Of a DNA stretch of 64,000 nt, positions 1-11,400 are shown in pieces. The notes beneath the pieces are model-generated. The model was not told the DNA's origin. It worked only from the letters and a program-made list of their open reading frames with translations, and did not search any database. The position numbers and the translations under genes are program-made. Source of the DNA: Bacillus sp. F19 (lineage in GTDB: Bacteria; Bacillota; Bacilli; Bacillales; Bacillaceae); assembly GCA_023823795.1 (NCBI GenBank), contig CP085711.1:248001-312000 (forward strand). Direction: 5' to 3'. Every line of letters starts with the position of its first letter. Positions within the stretch are counted from its first letter, which is position 1.

Positions 1-1
1 G

Positions 2-61
2 AAATGGATTAGTAAGAACATTAAGCCGAAAGATTGGAAACCTCAAGATTTTCTCACATAA
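2..61 (+). CDS. 3' end of an unidentified gene (partial)
   Basis: An open frame enters from the left edge and stops at a TAA at 59-61. Only 19 codons are visible, rich in Lys and Trp (ending DWKPQDFLT), which reads like a coding tail. Nothing in it identifies a family, so the call rests only on the open frame. A purine-rich stretch resembling a ribosome binding site follows at 66-80, but it leads only to a 4-codon frame. Confidence 0.3.
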   Translation, partial: KWISKNIKPKDWKPQDFLT

Positions 62-209
62 CTAAAAGGAGGGGGAAGTGAATGGAAAACTGTTGAATCC
101 CGCCTGATAACAATAGGAGAAGCTTTATATAATCCTGCAATAATATACTATATGCCATGTAATCTTAAGATGTACAATTTATGAGAATACCTTGAAAGGA
201 GTTTTCCTC

Positions 210-332
210 ATGAATATTACATCTTTTTTAATTTACTGTTTTAGTATTACTTTTACATCAGTACCTACTAATATCGTCATATTATCCACAGTGCATAATT
301 TGGGGACAAAAGGCAATGGAATATACATTTAG
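210..332 (+). pseudogene. LysE/RhtB-type amino-acid exporter, N-terminal fragment
   Basis: A good AAAGGAG site precedes the ATG at 210. The 40 codons encode a hydrophobic segment beginning MNITSFLIYCF, followed by the motif PTNIVILSTVHN, which resembles the first helix and the PGP(T/N)N motif of LysE/RhtB exporters. The family is normally about 200 residues with six helices; here the frame ends at TAG after one helix. The DNA then runs straight into an AraC-like fragment, so two unrelated genes have been joined by a deletion. The fragment cannot transport anything. Assignment is by motif recall only. Confidence 0.5.
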
Positions 333-344
333 CAGGGCTTGATT

Positions 345-887
345 ATGTTATATATTGAGCCACAACTTCTTTTAGAGGTTATGGAGAAAAAGGATATAGT
401 GCGTTTTTCCACCCCTATTGTGTATGATTATAGACTTGAATAAAGAATATTAAGTCTTTCGAATGCAATTTTAGGCGGAAAAGATGAAGCGTTGTGCAGT
501 GAATTACTGTTATCACTCGCAGACAGCCTTATGCATTCCAATCTTTCTACAGACTATAAAAAAGATGACGCTCTAATTAGAAAAGCAAAGGATATGCTTC
601 ATACCAATTTAGAAAATGTAATGAAACTTGACGAGAGATGCAAAGAGCTTCATTTATCAAAATTTCAGTTTATCAGATTATTCAAGGCTCATACTGGAAT
701 TTCCCCATACCAATACTTTCTTAACTGCAAGATAGAACGTGCAAAGAAGTTGTTAGAGAAAAATGGAGATATTTATTCAGCAGTAGCTGAATGTGGTTTT
801 GTTGATTTAACTCATTTAAATAAACATTTTAAAAGCGTATATGGAACAACAGCATATGAATAGATGTCGCATTTAAATTGAGGCGGG
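345..887 (+). pseudogene. AraC-family transcriptional regulator, decayed
   Basis: A reading frame from an ATG at 345 carries a piece that looks like the end of an AraC N-terminal domain, stops at TAA 441-443, then continues in the same frame. The longest uninterrupted part (TTG 492 to 863) holds the two helix-turn-helix units of an AraC/XylS DNA-binding domain, including FQFIRLFKAHTGISPYQY and CGFVDLTHLNKHFK. A TAG at 861-863 interrupts the expected end (TAYE then MSHLN); the next stop in frame is at 885-887. No intact effector domain and two in-frame stops indicate a dead gene. It lies directly after the LysE fragment, a common AraC neighbour, so both may derive from one lost locus. Confidence 0.65.
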
Positions 888-942
888 ATTTTTACTACTA
901 AGTTTTAAATGGATTTAAAATAAAATATAGGGGGGGATAAAA

Positions 943-1317
943 TTGTCTTTAAAAATAGGTGATATTATTACATTTGAACGCACTTTCACAGCAGAAGATG
1001 TGGCATTGTTCATCAAGATTTCAGGTGATGAAGGCTCTCACCATGTTACTCCTGATGAACGGGGAAGACTTGTAATACAGGGATTACTAACCGCTACATT
1101 GCCGACAAAAATAGGTGGCGATAACAATGTACTCGCTCGTACAATGAATTTTGAGTTTTTAAGACCAGTATTTACTGGTGATACAATAATTTGTGAAGTA
1201 ACAATTGAGCAATTCGAAAAGCAAAATAATCGAACACATATTACTGCCTCCTTTTTATGCAAAAATCAAAATGAGAAGGAAGTGCTGAGAGGGGATTTTT
1301 CAGGAGTGATCCTATGA
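943..1317 (+). CDS. MaoC-like (R)-enoyl-CoA hydratase-type hot-dog protein
   Basis: A 124-residue protein starts at TTG 943 behind a GGGGGG-type binding site. The N-terminus (KIGDIITFERTFTAEDVALF) and the segment around GDEGSHH match the MaoC/PhaJ hydratase fold. Family knowledge: these enzymes hydrate trans-2-enoyl-CoA using Asp and His in D-x-N-P-x-H. Here Asp29 and His34 keep the spacing, but the N-P is replaced by G-S, so substrate or activity may differ. Length is normal for a single hot-dog domain. It stands alone between decayed AraC sequence and its own terminator. The cellular substrate cannot be told from sequence. Confidence 0.75.
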   Translation: MSLKIGDIITFERTFTAEDVALFIKISGDEGSHHVTPDERGRLVIQGLLTATLPTKIGGDNNVLARTMNFEFLRPVFTGDTIICEVTIEQFEKQNNRTHITASFLCKNQNEKEVLRGDFSGVIL

Positions 1318-1363
1318 AATCTTCTTGAACTTATCCTGCACTAACTTATACAACGAACGATAG

Positions 1364-1394
1364 AGAACTTGGAAAATCTCCAAGTTCTTTTTAT
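1364..1394 (+). terminator. Rho-independent terminator after the MaoC-like gene
   Basis: A 9-bp perfect stem (AGAACTTGG with CCAAGTTCT), a 7-nt loop and a following T-rich run lie 47 nt after the MaoC-like stop codon. Confidence 0.85.
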
Positions 1395-1601
1395 TTAAAT
1401 TTTGTCTAGCCTGTAAGGTTATAAAGCCATTCCATTATGTACCGAATAATTGTGAACAGTTTCACTTAAACTAACTGGTACGCTAGCTCAATAAGAAAGG
1501 AGAGTCCCAAAAAACTGTTTTTAAGATAAAAATCTAAAGATATATAAATGTGATTCTTAGCCATACTAATAAAGATTAAAATTTCGTTAGGAGGCAATAT
1601 T

Positions 1602-1754
1602 ATGGGAAGATCAAACAATCAAAAACCATCAAGCAGTAAAAATTCATTACCTCAAACTCCCAAAAACTTAAAAATAGAACCGGATCGTGTGGATGAAGAG
1701 TTTTCTCGTGAGCTAGGTGAAAGTGGGGAAATAAGAGCTACAAGACCTAAATGA
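1602..1754 (+). CDS. yfhD: YfhD-like small protein
   Basis: A 50-residue hydrophilic protein starts at ATG 1602 behind TTAGGAGGC. The beginning MGRSNNQKP, the central LPQTPKNLK and the later VDEEFSRELGE follow the pattern of the YfhD family, small proteins found across Bacillaceae and often grouped with sporulation-associated genes. Function is unknown. The C-terminus is slightly shorter than in typical members. It is flanked by intergenic DNA and by a duplicated scrap of nnrD, so it may be a survivor at a rearrangement boundary. Confidence 0.65.
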   Translation: MGRSNNQKPSSSKNSLPQTPKNLKIEPDRVDEEFSRELGESGEIRATRPK

Positions 1755-1830
1755 AACTACAAAAAAGTACATATTGATTCTTTTTAATTTTTTGTAAAAC
1801 AGATACAAAAGAGGCCACCCATAAGTCATT

Positions 1831-2070
1831 CTGGTTTAGAACCAAATGAAAAAACGGAAAAGGCCATCCAGCAGCTGCTGAAATCGGAATGTCCTGTCAT
1901 AATTGATGCAGGAGCGCTATCTCAGCGTACGTATGATGAAAGACAGGCACCTGTTATTCTGACTCCTCACCCAGGTGAATTTTCAAAATAACGGGGGCAG
2001 AAGTGAAAGAGCTTCAGCAAAATCGTTCTCATTATGCTTCTATTTGGGCGGAAAAGCTTGGTGTCACGAT
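1831..2070 (+). pseudogene. nnrD: nnrD (ADP-dependent NAD(P)HX dehydratase) fragment, copy 1
   Basis: The sequence encodes recognisable NnrD (YjeF C-terminal domain) motifs, notably TPHPGEFSK, in a kinase-like NAD(P)H-hydrate repair enzyme. Here the frame is broken after PGEFSK and the DNA jumps at 2070 from the middle of the gene to its terminator region. A second fragment at 58333-58692 keeps the missing part but lacks a short stretch that this copy retains (about 1915-1930). Neither is functional. This piece and the downstream phosphodiesterase scrap were duplicated together. Confidence 0.75.
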
Positions 2071-2080
2071 TGAAGAAACT

Positions 2081-2126
2081 AAAAAGAAGTAACACTCTTC
2101 CCTTAGGTTAGAGTGCTACTTCTTTT
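2081..2126. terminator. Bidirectional terminator, copy 1
   Basis: Arms AGAAGTAACACTC and GAGTGCTACTTCT form a long, nearly perfect stem, with A-run on one side and TTTT on the other. The same hairpin occurs at 58736-58781 between the other nnrD fragment and the intact phosphodiesterase gene. Confidence 0.8.
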
Positions 2127-2171
2127 CCTGTTGTGAAACATAAAAATTAGGTCGGTGACTAGCACCAAAAA

Positions 2172-3049
2172 CTAAGAGATCGTCATATTTTCCTCAGCTA
2201 TGACACCATTTGATTCTGCCTTTAATGTGATTTCTCCTTTTTGCAATCCAGTAAGTGTTCCAGTTGCCGTATCGAAAACAGCATTGTATTTGTTTGATTG
2301 TTTGGCTTTATTTAAAGCTTCACCTGTTCCGATAAAGACATTTTCACTACCACTCCAATTGACGCTTGCTGGGTATAGCAGTGGGAAGTTTAAATTTCCG
2401 GCTTGATGTCCGGTTGCTTTGATTTCAACTGTTTTATCAATGGCAACGGATTGCGGAGCATCCATTGTCACTTCTTCAAGGAGAGGGTTTACTTCTGCTC
2501 GTATCCATTCTGTGTCATTAATTGGACTCTGTTCGCTAGATTTTTCTGGTCCATTCGCTTTTGACGGAATAGGTGTTGGGTCGACTCCGAACATTGCTGG
2601 CTATTTGGAGAACTTCCGCCAAATTGACTGTCAGACATTACGGCGAACTTCCAACGCTCTTTTCCAATATCAGCATTTTGCATGATAAGAGAATCCGCTT
2701 TTTCCGGCACGACTGGTACCTCAACGGTCGGGCTTATCTTTACAATCAAATCATCATATACAAGTTCATCTGTGTATTGGTCTGTATTACTTGTTTCAAT
2801 GGCTCCAATCGTTCTTAACTCAAGCGGAAACGTAACTCCTGACGGTACAGGAATCTCAATTTTTTTCCATCCTGTCCAGGTCACGTAAGGTCCGTAAAGA
2901 TAATGAGTGCTTCCATCAGCACCCCGTGTTGTAAATGACATCCATTCACCTTTGCCGTTTCCCTTGACCCATAAACCTATTGATTGCGGCTGACCAGGTA
3001 AGATGATCGGATTAACAGGATGTATATTTGCAGTCCGAGTTCCGGTCGA
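2172..3049 (-). pseudogene. Phosphodiester glycosidase/metallophosphoesterase, truncated duplicate
   Basis: This stretch matches 58827-60338 of the intact gene almost base for base, but lacks an internal segment of 634 bp between 2592 and 2602. The lost part encodes the metallophosphoesterase core (GGD, GNHE, GHHP and GHAH motifs). Since 634 is not a multiple of three, the frame also shifts. Identity to the intact gene stops at about 3049, where unrelated sequence begins, so signal peptide and glycosidase domain are absent too. It is a non-functional partial duplicate on the same strand as its parent. Confidence 0.9.
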
Positions 3050-3405
3050 GTCAACGGATTTACCGTCTAGATGCAGAGTACCGAAAAAAAGTGAAACAAA
3101 CAAAACGTAACTCCAAAATAAACAACTTTTGTCGTATATTTTAGATTTACTTGACGTTTACTAACAAAAAACCGGCACTGGCAAAATGGAAAAATGATCC
3201 ACTAGCCAAACACCGGCTGTCGCTAACCTTATATGGCAGCGCACAATACTAGTATAATATTTGATTCTTCATTTGCCTGCTCATCAAATGTTGTAATTGT
3301 AATAGTCTTTTGTCGTAGACCATATAGAATAAAAGATATATATGGAATCCCGTCACATGCATCAAGCTAGTGGCTACTTTTTATATAAAAGGCTACTTTT
3401 TGATG
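3050..3405. other. Gap between duplicated segment and IS150-like element
   Basis: No coding sequence is convincing here. An imperfect inverted pair (ACCGGC near 3170 and CACCGGCTG near 3220) is the only structure seen. The region looks like decayed DNA at a rearrangement junction. Confidence 0.4.
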
Positions 3406-3431
3406 TGACCCCCAAAAGTTAAAGTTTTATA

Positions 3432-4292
3432 TTATGCTGCTAATTGGCTGGTGTGGATACGGTATTGAACCGGACTCATGCCTGCCAATTTCTGCTTTAT
3501 ACGTTTGTTATTATAATAAATAATATATTCTTCAATCTTCTTTTTTAAATCTTCAAATGAACAAGCGGACCTCACCGTGATACATCTCTTGTTTCAACAG
3601 GCCAAAAAAGTTCTCCATAGGCGAATTATCAATACAGTTTCCTTTTCTCGACATACTCTGAAATACCTTGTTTTCTCTCAGTGTCTTTACCCATTTTATA
3701 TGTTGATAGTGCCAACCCTGATCAGAATGTATAGTTGTCCTGTATTTTGAGTCTTTTACGATTTCAAGGGCTTCCTCGAGAGGTTTTAACGCAAGTTCTA
3801 AGCTTGGGCGCATACTAATCCCATACGAAAGAATTTCACCATTAAACATATCCATGATTGGATTTAGATACAATTTCACACTATCTAAACACTTAAATTC
3901 TGTGATATCTGTTGTTAATTTTTGATGGCTTACATTTGTGTGAAAACGACGATTAATACGATTCTTCGCAATTGCTCCAACCGTTCCTTTATATGAACTA
4001 TATTTGCGTGATTTTCGCCTGAACTTTTCATCTTTGAGTCCAAGTTTCTTCATTATACGTTGAACCTTTTTATGATTTACCTTTAAACCTCGGTTTCCTA
4101 ATTCCAAATGGACACGACGATAACCATAATTGCCGTGGTTTTCTTCAAAAATTAATTGAATGCATGCTTCTAGTTCTTCATCAGGATTCTTCTTCTTCAT
4201 CATTTTTATGTGATAGTGAAAAGTAGATTCTGGAATACCAACTATTTGTAAAACATCTTTTAATTGGAATTTTTCTTTGAGTTCGAATGATA
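3432..4292 (-). pseudogene. IS150-like orfB, DDE transposase with C-terminal frameshift
   Basis: OrfB normally follows orfA by a -1 frameshift and supplies the DDE integrase domain. Readable catalytic contexts are TTDITEF, HSDQGWHYQ and SPMENFFG, so the D, D and E residues are all present. Near 3572, after MYHGEV, one extra base shifts the frame and the protein would end at a TGA at 3553. The expected tail (YYNNKRIKQKLAGMSP and so on to TAA at 3432) is still legible in the next frame. The last roughly 45 residues are therefore lost. Confidence 0.8.
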
Positions 4293-4823
4293 GCGCTGCT
4301 TGTGCTTTTCGAGATAGCCTTCCGGATCCATCTGAAAAGCCCGCAACTTTTTTAAGTATTCTACCTCTAAACGAAGAAGTTCATTTTCTCTTTCCAACTT
4401 TTGTTCATAAGTCATTTTCGTTTCTTCTGTTGGTTTGTTCTGTCTTTTCTTAGTCTTATCAGACATAGGTGGCCGTCCTTTTGGTCTTTCCAGAAATTCA
4501 GCACCACCCTCCAGAAAAGCTTTTTTCCAAGAAGCGATCATAGGAGGATTTGTTAACCCGAATTGAAGAGCTGTTTCCGTTTCTAAAGAACCTGTTCTTT
4601 TCATAAAGCTTAATACATCAAGTTTGAATTGAACAGAATAAGTTTCTCTATGCTGCTTTTTTGTTAATCCCTTTGCTCCAAACTTCTCGTATATATCTAT
4701 CCATCTCTGAACTTGTGAATATGACTTTATACCATGTTTCTTAGCTAAAAGCTTGTGTCCAAGTTTTCCTTCTTGATACTCTCTTACAACCATAAGTTTC
4801 AATTCATCACTATACTTAGCCAT
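4260..4823 (-). CDS. IS150-like OrfA, helix-turn-helix protein
   Basis: OrfA starts at ATG 4823 (MAKYSDELKL) and encodes about 187 residues. It has two helix-turn-helix segments of the IS150 InsJ type (for example KLLAKKHGIKSYSQVQRWI) and a C-terminal leucine-rich stretch (ERENELLRLEVEYLKK) where OrfA and OrfB usually dimerise. An upstream in-frame start at 4853 lies within the terminal repeat and has no binding site, so I reject it. The OrfA frame is intact. Confidence 0.8.
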   Translation of the reverse strand: MAKYSDELKLMVVREYQEGKLGHKLLAKKHGIKSYSQVQRWIDIYEKFGAKGLTKKQHRETYSVQFKLDVLSFMKRTGSLETETALQFGLTNPPMIASWKKAFLEGGAEFLERPKGRPPMSDKTKKRQNKPTEETKMTYEQKLERENELLRLEVEYLKKLRAFQMDPEGYLEKHKQRYHSNSKKNSN

Positions 4824-4871
4824 AAAAAAAAACACCCCAAAGTCAGATTTCACTCTAACTTTTGGGGTGCA

Positions 4872-5402
4872 GTACCTTTTCAGGTAGTCTTTTGTTTTGT
4901 TCCTTTATATTGTTCAGAAAGTCAAGAGTAAAGAAAACAGAGCTTTACTCTATGACCCTGTTTTCTTAATTTTATTTATCAGCGATATTTATCTTGTAAA
5001 GCAAGCGTATACTTGGGGTACAACCGCGGTCGTACCCCATAACCTACATTTTTATGATGCCATAAACACCCTGTACCTTTTTATTCCACTTTAATAATAA
5101 TGATCGGAATAGTACTTTTGTTTTATGTAGGTGTAGTACCAATTGCTACAAAAGTTACTTCTATTGTTTAATTTTCAGAAAAGTAGGAATGTGGGATGAT
5201 AAGGATTGAATCGTAGTTTACTAGTTTCATGAATTCTTTTTTAAATGACTTGTTTGTAAAAAACAATAGTTTAGGAGAGAAAAAAACAATTATATTAGAC
5301 AAGGGGAGGTATGAAGGGGAAAAAATCAGTAAGATTCTTACAGGAGCGCTAGCTGGTGGTATGTTATTATCTCAAGATGCTCCATTTCTGGGGGGGAGAA
5401 AT
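4872..5402. other. Non-coding or decayed interval before the giant protease
   Basis: A 65-codon frame (4897-5094) and a short hydrophobic run from ATG 5102 look like scraps of a membrane protein with no binding sites; I cannot name them. The frame of the protease also stays open upstream of its ATG 5403 back to 5229, but that part has no binding site and no signal-peptide character. Confidence 0.35.
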
Positions 5403-8400
5403 ATGAAGTACAGAAAAAAGTTTAGTAAGAGACAAGCAAAGAAAGTATTTTTGTTGTTTGCGTTAAGTTCAATGCTATTAAACATTGCATTACCTCAGGC
5501 TTTAACACATGTACATGCTGAAACTAAACCAAATCAGCAAATTTTATCCAGTGAAACCTTTAATGCAAAAGAAGTAAACCGTATTCTTGACGGGCTTACT
5601 CCTGAGCAAAAGGCAAACATTAATAAGCTCACTGGAGCAGATAACGCTCAAAAAATCCATGTGGACCAAAAAGATTTACGTAGTTTAAAAAATATTAACG
5701 TGATTGTTCAATTTAAAGAAGACCCAGCTAAGATACAAATCATTAAGCAATCGTTAGCTAAAGGTGGAGCAACTGTAAATAGTAAAGCTTTTGCCAGCGA
5801 ATATTCCGACGCACAAAAAAAGGTTAAAGATTCTCATGCTAAATTTAAAAGCTTTGTGAATACGCAGCCTAAAACGCAAATAATTGGCGGGAAATCTGTT
5901 AAAACGGCTATGAGTATTACGCGAGAATATTCAGAAGCATTTAATGGAGTAGCTTTATCACTACCTGCAAAATCAGTTGAAAATATTGCCAAAAATCCAG
6001 AAGTTGCTTCTGTTTGGTCTCAAGTAGAATATACGGCTGCTGAAGGATCAACTACAAAAGCTTCAGTGACAAGTGAATCTGTAGGCAAGCCTACGACAGG
6101 GCTTTCTTTATTGGGATTAGATAAACTTCAAGCTGAAGGCCATACAGGTATTATTAAATCGGGTCCTCGCGCAGGCCAAAAAGTTAAGGTTGGTGTATTG
6201 GATACTGGTATTGACTACAATCACCCTGATTTGAAGGCTGTATATAAAGGTGGACATGATTTGGTCAATAATACAGGATTCGATGCAAATGGAAATGTCA
6301 TTTATGTGGATGACCATGATCCAATGGAAACCATTTATGATGATTGGGTAGCTGCGAAGGCGAATCCAGATGCAATTGTTGGACCACCTCCTGCAGATTA
6401 TAAGCAGTATATTACATCTCATGGAACTCACGTTTCAGGGACAATTGCTGCGAATACGACAAATAATAACGACGTATATTCAGCAAATGGTGTAGCGCCA
6501 GATGTGGACCTTTATGGTTATCGTGTACTAGGACCAGGTGGACGTGGCACATCAGACTCAGTTTTGAAAGGTATTGATCAAGCAGTTAAGGATGATATGG
6601 ATGTCATCAATCTTTCGCTTGGTGCAACGATTAATGATCCGCTTTACCCAACCAGTATCGCTATTAACAACGCTACTTTAGCCGGTGTTGTGTGTGATGT
6701 TGCAGCAGGTAATAGTGGTCCGGGTGCAGCTACTGTAGGTTCTCCAGGAACTTCAGCACTAGCCATAACGGTTGGTGCAAGTACGATTCCGGGAGACATT
6801 CCAGTGATGACCCTTAAGAATGGTTCAGCTTCCTATCAAGCTCGTTTGTTTGGTAAAAACTTCGCACAAGCAGACGATGCATTTAAAGGACAAACCTTTC
6901 CAATTGTTGATGTCGGTTTAGGTAGTGCGGCAGATTACAATGGATTAGATATGTCGGGTAAAATTGCTCTTGTGAAACGTGGCGGAGATTTTTTACAGAC
7001 AAAAATGGCAAATGCTAAAAAAGCCGGCGTAGCAGGTATGATTATATGGAACAATACTGACGATGCAGATAACCAAGGTTATATAACAAGTTTCTTGGGA
7101 GTTAGCATGGATAATGTTTATTCTGTTTCATTGACTCAAGCGCAGGGACAAGCTCTATCTGATGCCATTTATAAGAATCCTAAATCAGCAACGATTACGT
7201 TCCCAATTACACTTGATACTCCTATTGCAAAGAAAGGCGACGAGTTGGCAGGCTTTAGCTCAACGGGACCGGTAAAAGATTGGTCAATCAAGCCAGATGT
7301 TGTAGCTCCTGGTGTTGACATTTCGTCCACCGTTCCATATGACGTTTGGGAGCCACAAGACGGTGTAAGCGTAGAAAATAGAGATTATAAGTATGCTTAT
7401 CAATTAATGTCAGGGACTTCAATGGCAACGCCTCACGTTGCAGGTATTTCAGCATTGATTTTAGCTGAAAATCCTGAATATACTCCGGCAGATGTCAAGT
7501 CGGCATTAATGAATACAGCAAAGGATATTAACACAGATTCAAAGACTTATAGCGTATACCAAGTCGGGGCTGGACGTGTTGATCCTGCACGTGCGATTAA
7601 AGAGGATGTAAAAATCCAAATAGTAGATAAAGCATATACCCTTGATTCAGATTCAGAGTTGAGTCAAGTTGATAATCTTACAGGAAGCATGTTCTTTGGC
7701 TTTAAAGGCAGAGGAGAAGGCGCAACGAACGGCTCTGATGATGTAATTTCATCAAAAGACTTTAACGTAACCAACCAAGGAGCTAGCAGTAAAACATTTA
7801 ATGTAAGTACTCAATTTATTTCTACAAAATTTGCTGGATCCAATAAAGTAGGTCCTGGCACAGGAAATGATGTCAAAATCGATTTTTCTGCCGCTGGTAA
7901 AAACGTGACATCCATTAATGTTGACGGTGGCAGTACTGTTAAAGCAACAGCAAAAATTACGGTTCCGTCAAACGCATTAGAGGGCACTTACGAGGGTTAT
8001 ATTTATCTTGTAAATGCGGCGGATTCATCGGAGTCTTATCGTATTCCGTTCACTATTACCGTTGCGGAAAAAGGAATTAATTCTTTTAAAGTGGCTATCA
8101 AGGCAATGACCATGCCAGGTGGAACATCTGCCTATAACTTCTCGATTAACAGTGCAATGGAAAACTTCTATATTGTATTAAAAGATAAGAATGGAAATTA
8201 TTTAGGAGTAGCAAATACTTTAGGTAGTGCTAGTGGGATTTCACCAGGTGTCCAATACGGTCCTATTTTAACGCTTTATAATGGACTATATCTTCCATTT
8301 ACAAAGCCATATGAGGGTTCATTAGATCAATCTGGAATAGCAACAGAGCCCGAAGTGATAAAAGAAGGTGCTTATTCTGTTGAAATGATTATGACTGATG

Positions 8401-11400
8401 CAGCTGGAAAACGCTACACAGCAGAAGATACAGTCTATGTAGACAGTACACCGCCAACGATTTCAATGGACAATGATTCAAAGCCAGGAATTTATGAAAT
8501 CGACCCTACAGGCTACCAACCTGGTCAAGAGATTAAAGGATTTTATGGTTCTGTCTATGATTCTAACGTCGATGTCATGAAAGATAATGGCGAGACTTCG
8601 GTGCCAAGCCCTAAAGATGGTAGAACGCCTGTGCCTGTCGATCAAGCATTGAACGGGGTTGTGGGCTACCAAGATAGTTATTTCCCAACTGTACTCTTCG
8701 ATACAGATACGAAAGGCCGTTTCCACTTTGGAGTTACTCCTGAGGACTTAACTTCAAAATTTGGCAGCTATTTTTGGATCTATCCATATGACTATTCTGG
8801 GACAGGAGATCCATCTACAACTAGACAGGAATATTATTTTATCAAAAAAGGTAATCCATATGTAACACTTACCTCTTCTGGAGGTGTAGATGCAGGTCAA
8901 GGCAATGAAGATAAGGTTGTAGTCGACGCGAATAAACCGTTCAAGACGACAATCGCTACGAAATATGGAAAAGGAATGACAGGCGGTAAAATTATTCTCA
9001 ATGATGCGGGTGTTTACGCATTTAGCAATATCAGATTGACAGATGAGTATAAAAACTATCTCATCGGCAAAGGGATCGACCCTTCTACGGTACTAACTGT
9101 AGGTGAGCCATATAAACATCCAGTCTATGGAAAAGGTAAAAACACGGATGTTACGATATCTGGAATTGGGTCAAATGGTGCACTTGACCATGATATGAAT
9201 ATTATAGAAGCAGATGTGACCTATACAAACATCGATCCGGTTGTTGGACCATTTGAATTTCCGTTATTAGAAGCGCCGACTTTAACCTTGTCAGGTGCAG
9301 ATACCAAAGTGGCATGGTTCCCAACAAATGTACCTTTTGTGCGACAGTCAACATCCATGCTTAGAGGTCAATTGGCGGCAGAAGCTTTCGCAAGAAACAA
9401 CGTAAACAATAACTATCCTCAATTTACAGTAGATTCAGGAGCCAAGGTAACGGTTAAAGATGATAAGGGTAAAACTTTTGAAACGGATAATCCTACAACT
9501 CCAAATAACACAATGGCTTATGCGTTTATCAACCCGTATTATGCCGTTACCATGGATGTAAGTGATTCGCCGTATTCCGTCGAAGCGAGTGTACCAGGGC
9601 ATTTCAAGGGATATGAACAAACACCAATCATTGGTGAAAATAAATTTGGATATCAATCAGGAACAGTAAAAGATCTTCGAGGTCTTTTCCCGATTCTTTT
9701 AGGTGGAGATGTCAATGGGGATAACGTCATCGACATGAAGGATTTGACGGATGAAATCAATGTCTATTATCAATATAAGAACCTAAATACACCTAGTAAT
9801 CCAGCAAATACGTTAGCCAACAAAACGGCATTCCTTAACAGCAACAGAAATGCGGATATTTATTGGATTAAGCCAGGAACGATAGGTTATGGAATTGATT
9901 ATAATGACTTCTATTTCATCTTCAAAAACTTTGGTAAACAAAATCAAAGTGCGATCGATGCAGGAATTACCGTTCCGGCTGCCCAACTGACGGTGGATAA
10001 AGATATTACCTTTACGACTCAGTATGGCGGATCCATCACGTTAAACGCGGGAGACACACTGCAACAAGTCATGCAAAAGCTAAATTTTGCAGGACCAAAA
10101 CAAAAAACGTTAGGAAAGACTATTCCAAAATTAGAAGAATTACAAAATGGTGCGTCCATTTCCATCATCCCATTAAGCGATGTGTTCGTAGATGATGTGG
10201 TATGGAGAAAAGCGATTACAAAAGTTATGCTCGGTTCAACCGATGTAACAAGTGCAGTAAATATTAAAGAAGGCTATACGTATCGTAACCAAAATGGCGA
10301 AACACAGACGATGCCTTCTCAAATTATCTTGCCTGGTTCTTTATTCACGACGGCAGCAAATCACACGGTTACAATTAAGGCTGCTGACTATCAAGATGTA
10401 ACTACTAGCTTTACGGTTTCAGATGTACCAATTCCGACGCCTACGATTCCATTAGTAACCGACCCATCAAAAGCACATGTAGGAAAGGATTTAACCTTTA
10501 CCTTTACAGATGATGCGAATTGGCGTCAAGGAATTGATAATATCAAGGTGAAAACATTAAACTCAACTGTTCTGGATATCACAGATTTGACAGACGGTAG
10601 TGGCAACAAATTTTACGATATAAGCGTACCGGGGCAAATTACCTTTAAGGCTGATTTATTTAAGACGAATGCATCACCTGTCGATCGGACATCGCCAATC
10701 AATCCAGGTGGAACCAACTGGTTACCTCAGTTGTACAAGTTTGATATTAGTTCAACGGGTGCTGATGGTACGATTTACCCGCTTAAAACGATAGGTCTTG
10801 ATTCAATTGGTCTTGCTCAACAAGCAGTTGGATATGGCATTACTTTTGATAGTCAAGGTGGTGCACCTGTTGCCCCAGTAGCGGTTGGATCCTCACCAGA
10901 TAGAACCAAAATCGGAGATCAATATATTTCCAATAGTGTTGGAAATATTATCAATCCTAGTACAACTAGGCCTGGATATAAATTTATCGGTTGGTTTAAC
11001 GATCCAGCAGGTACAAGTCAGTGGGATACAGGTACCCTAAATGCAGATAAAACCGTCTATGCTAAATGGCAAATGGGTTACACACAAAACTATTCCCCTG
11101 TTGACATATCGAAACCAAATGGTCTTAAGTTCGATGGAACAAGTGGAGTAAGCGGAATTGGTTGGGTTCTTGGTGAAGGAGATCTTAAAATCAATATTCC
11201 AGATTATTCAACGAATATCCCTTGGTTAACAAGTAAGGATAAAATTGCCAAAATCGATGCAACTTACTATAAAATCAAGAGTGATGGAACAACAGAGACT
11301 ACACCTACAACGTATACGTTAGATCCAAGCACATATGACATGTCAACTAACGATAGAATTGGAACGCTTTCATTTACGACTGCGACGGAAAGCTATTCAG

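Larger units (their letters stand above)
3406..4871 (-). mobile_element. IS3-family (IS150-like) insertion sequence
   Basis: The element reads on the minus strand. Its ends are imperfect inverted repeats: left TGACCCCCAAAAGTTA and right (reverse complement) TGCACCCCAAAAGTTA. It holds overlapping orfA and orfB as in IS150. I found no clear 3-bp target duplication, so the outer limits may be off by a few bases. OrfB carries a frameshift, so the copy is probably unable to transpose by itself. Confidence 0.85.

Noticed and set aside
5229..5402. In-frame N-terminal extension of the giant protease
   Set aside because: It has no binding site and no signal-peptide character, while ATG 5403 has both.
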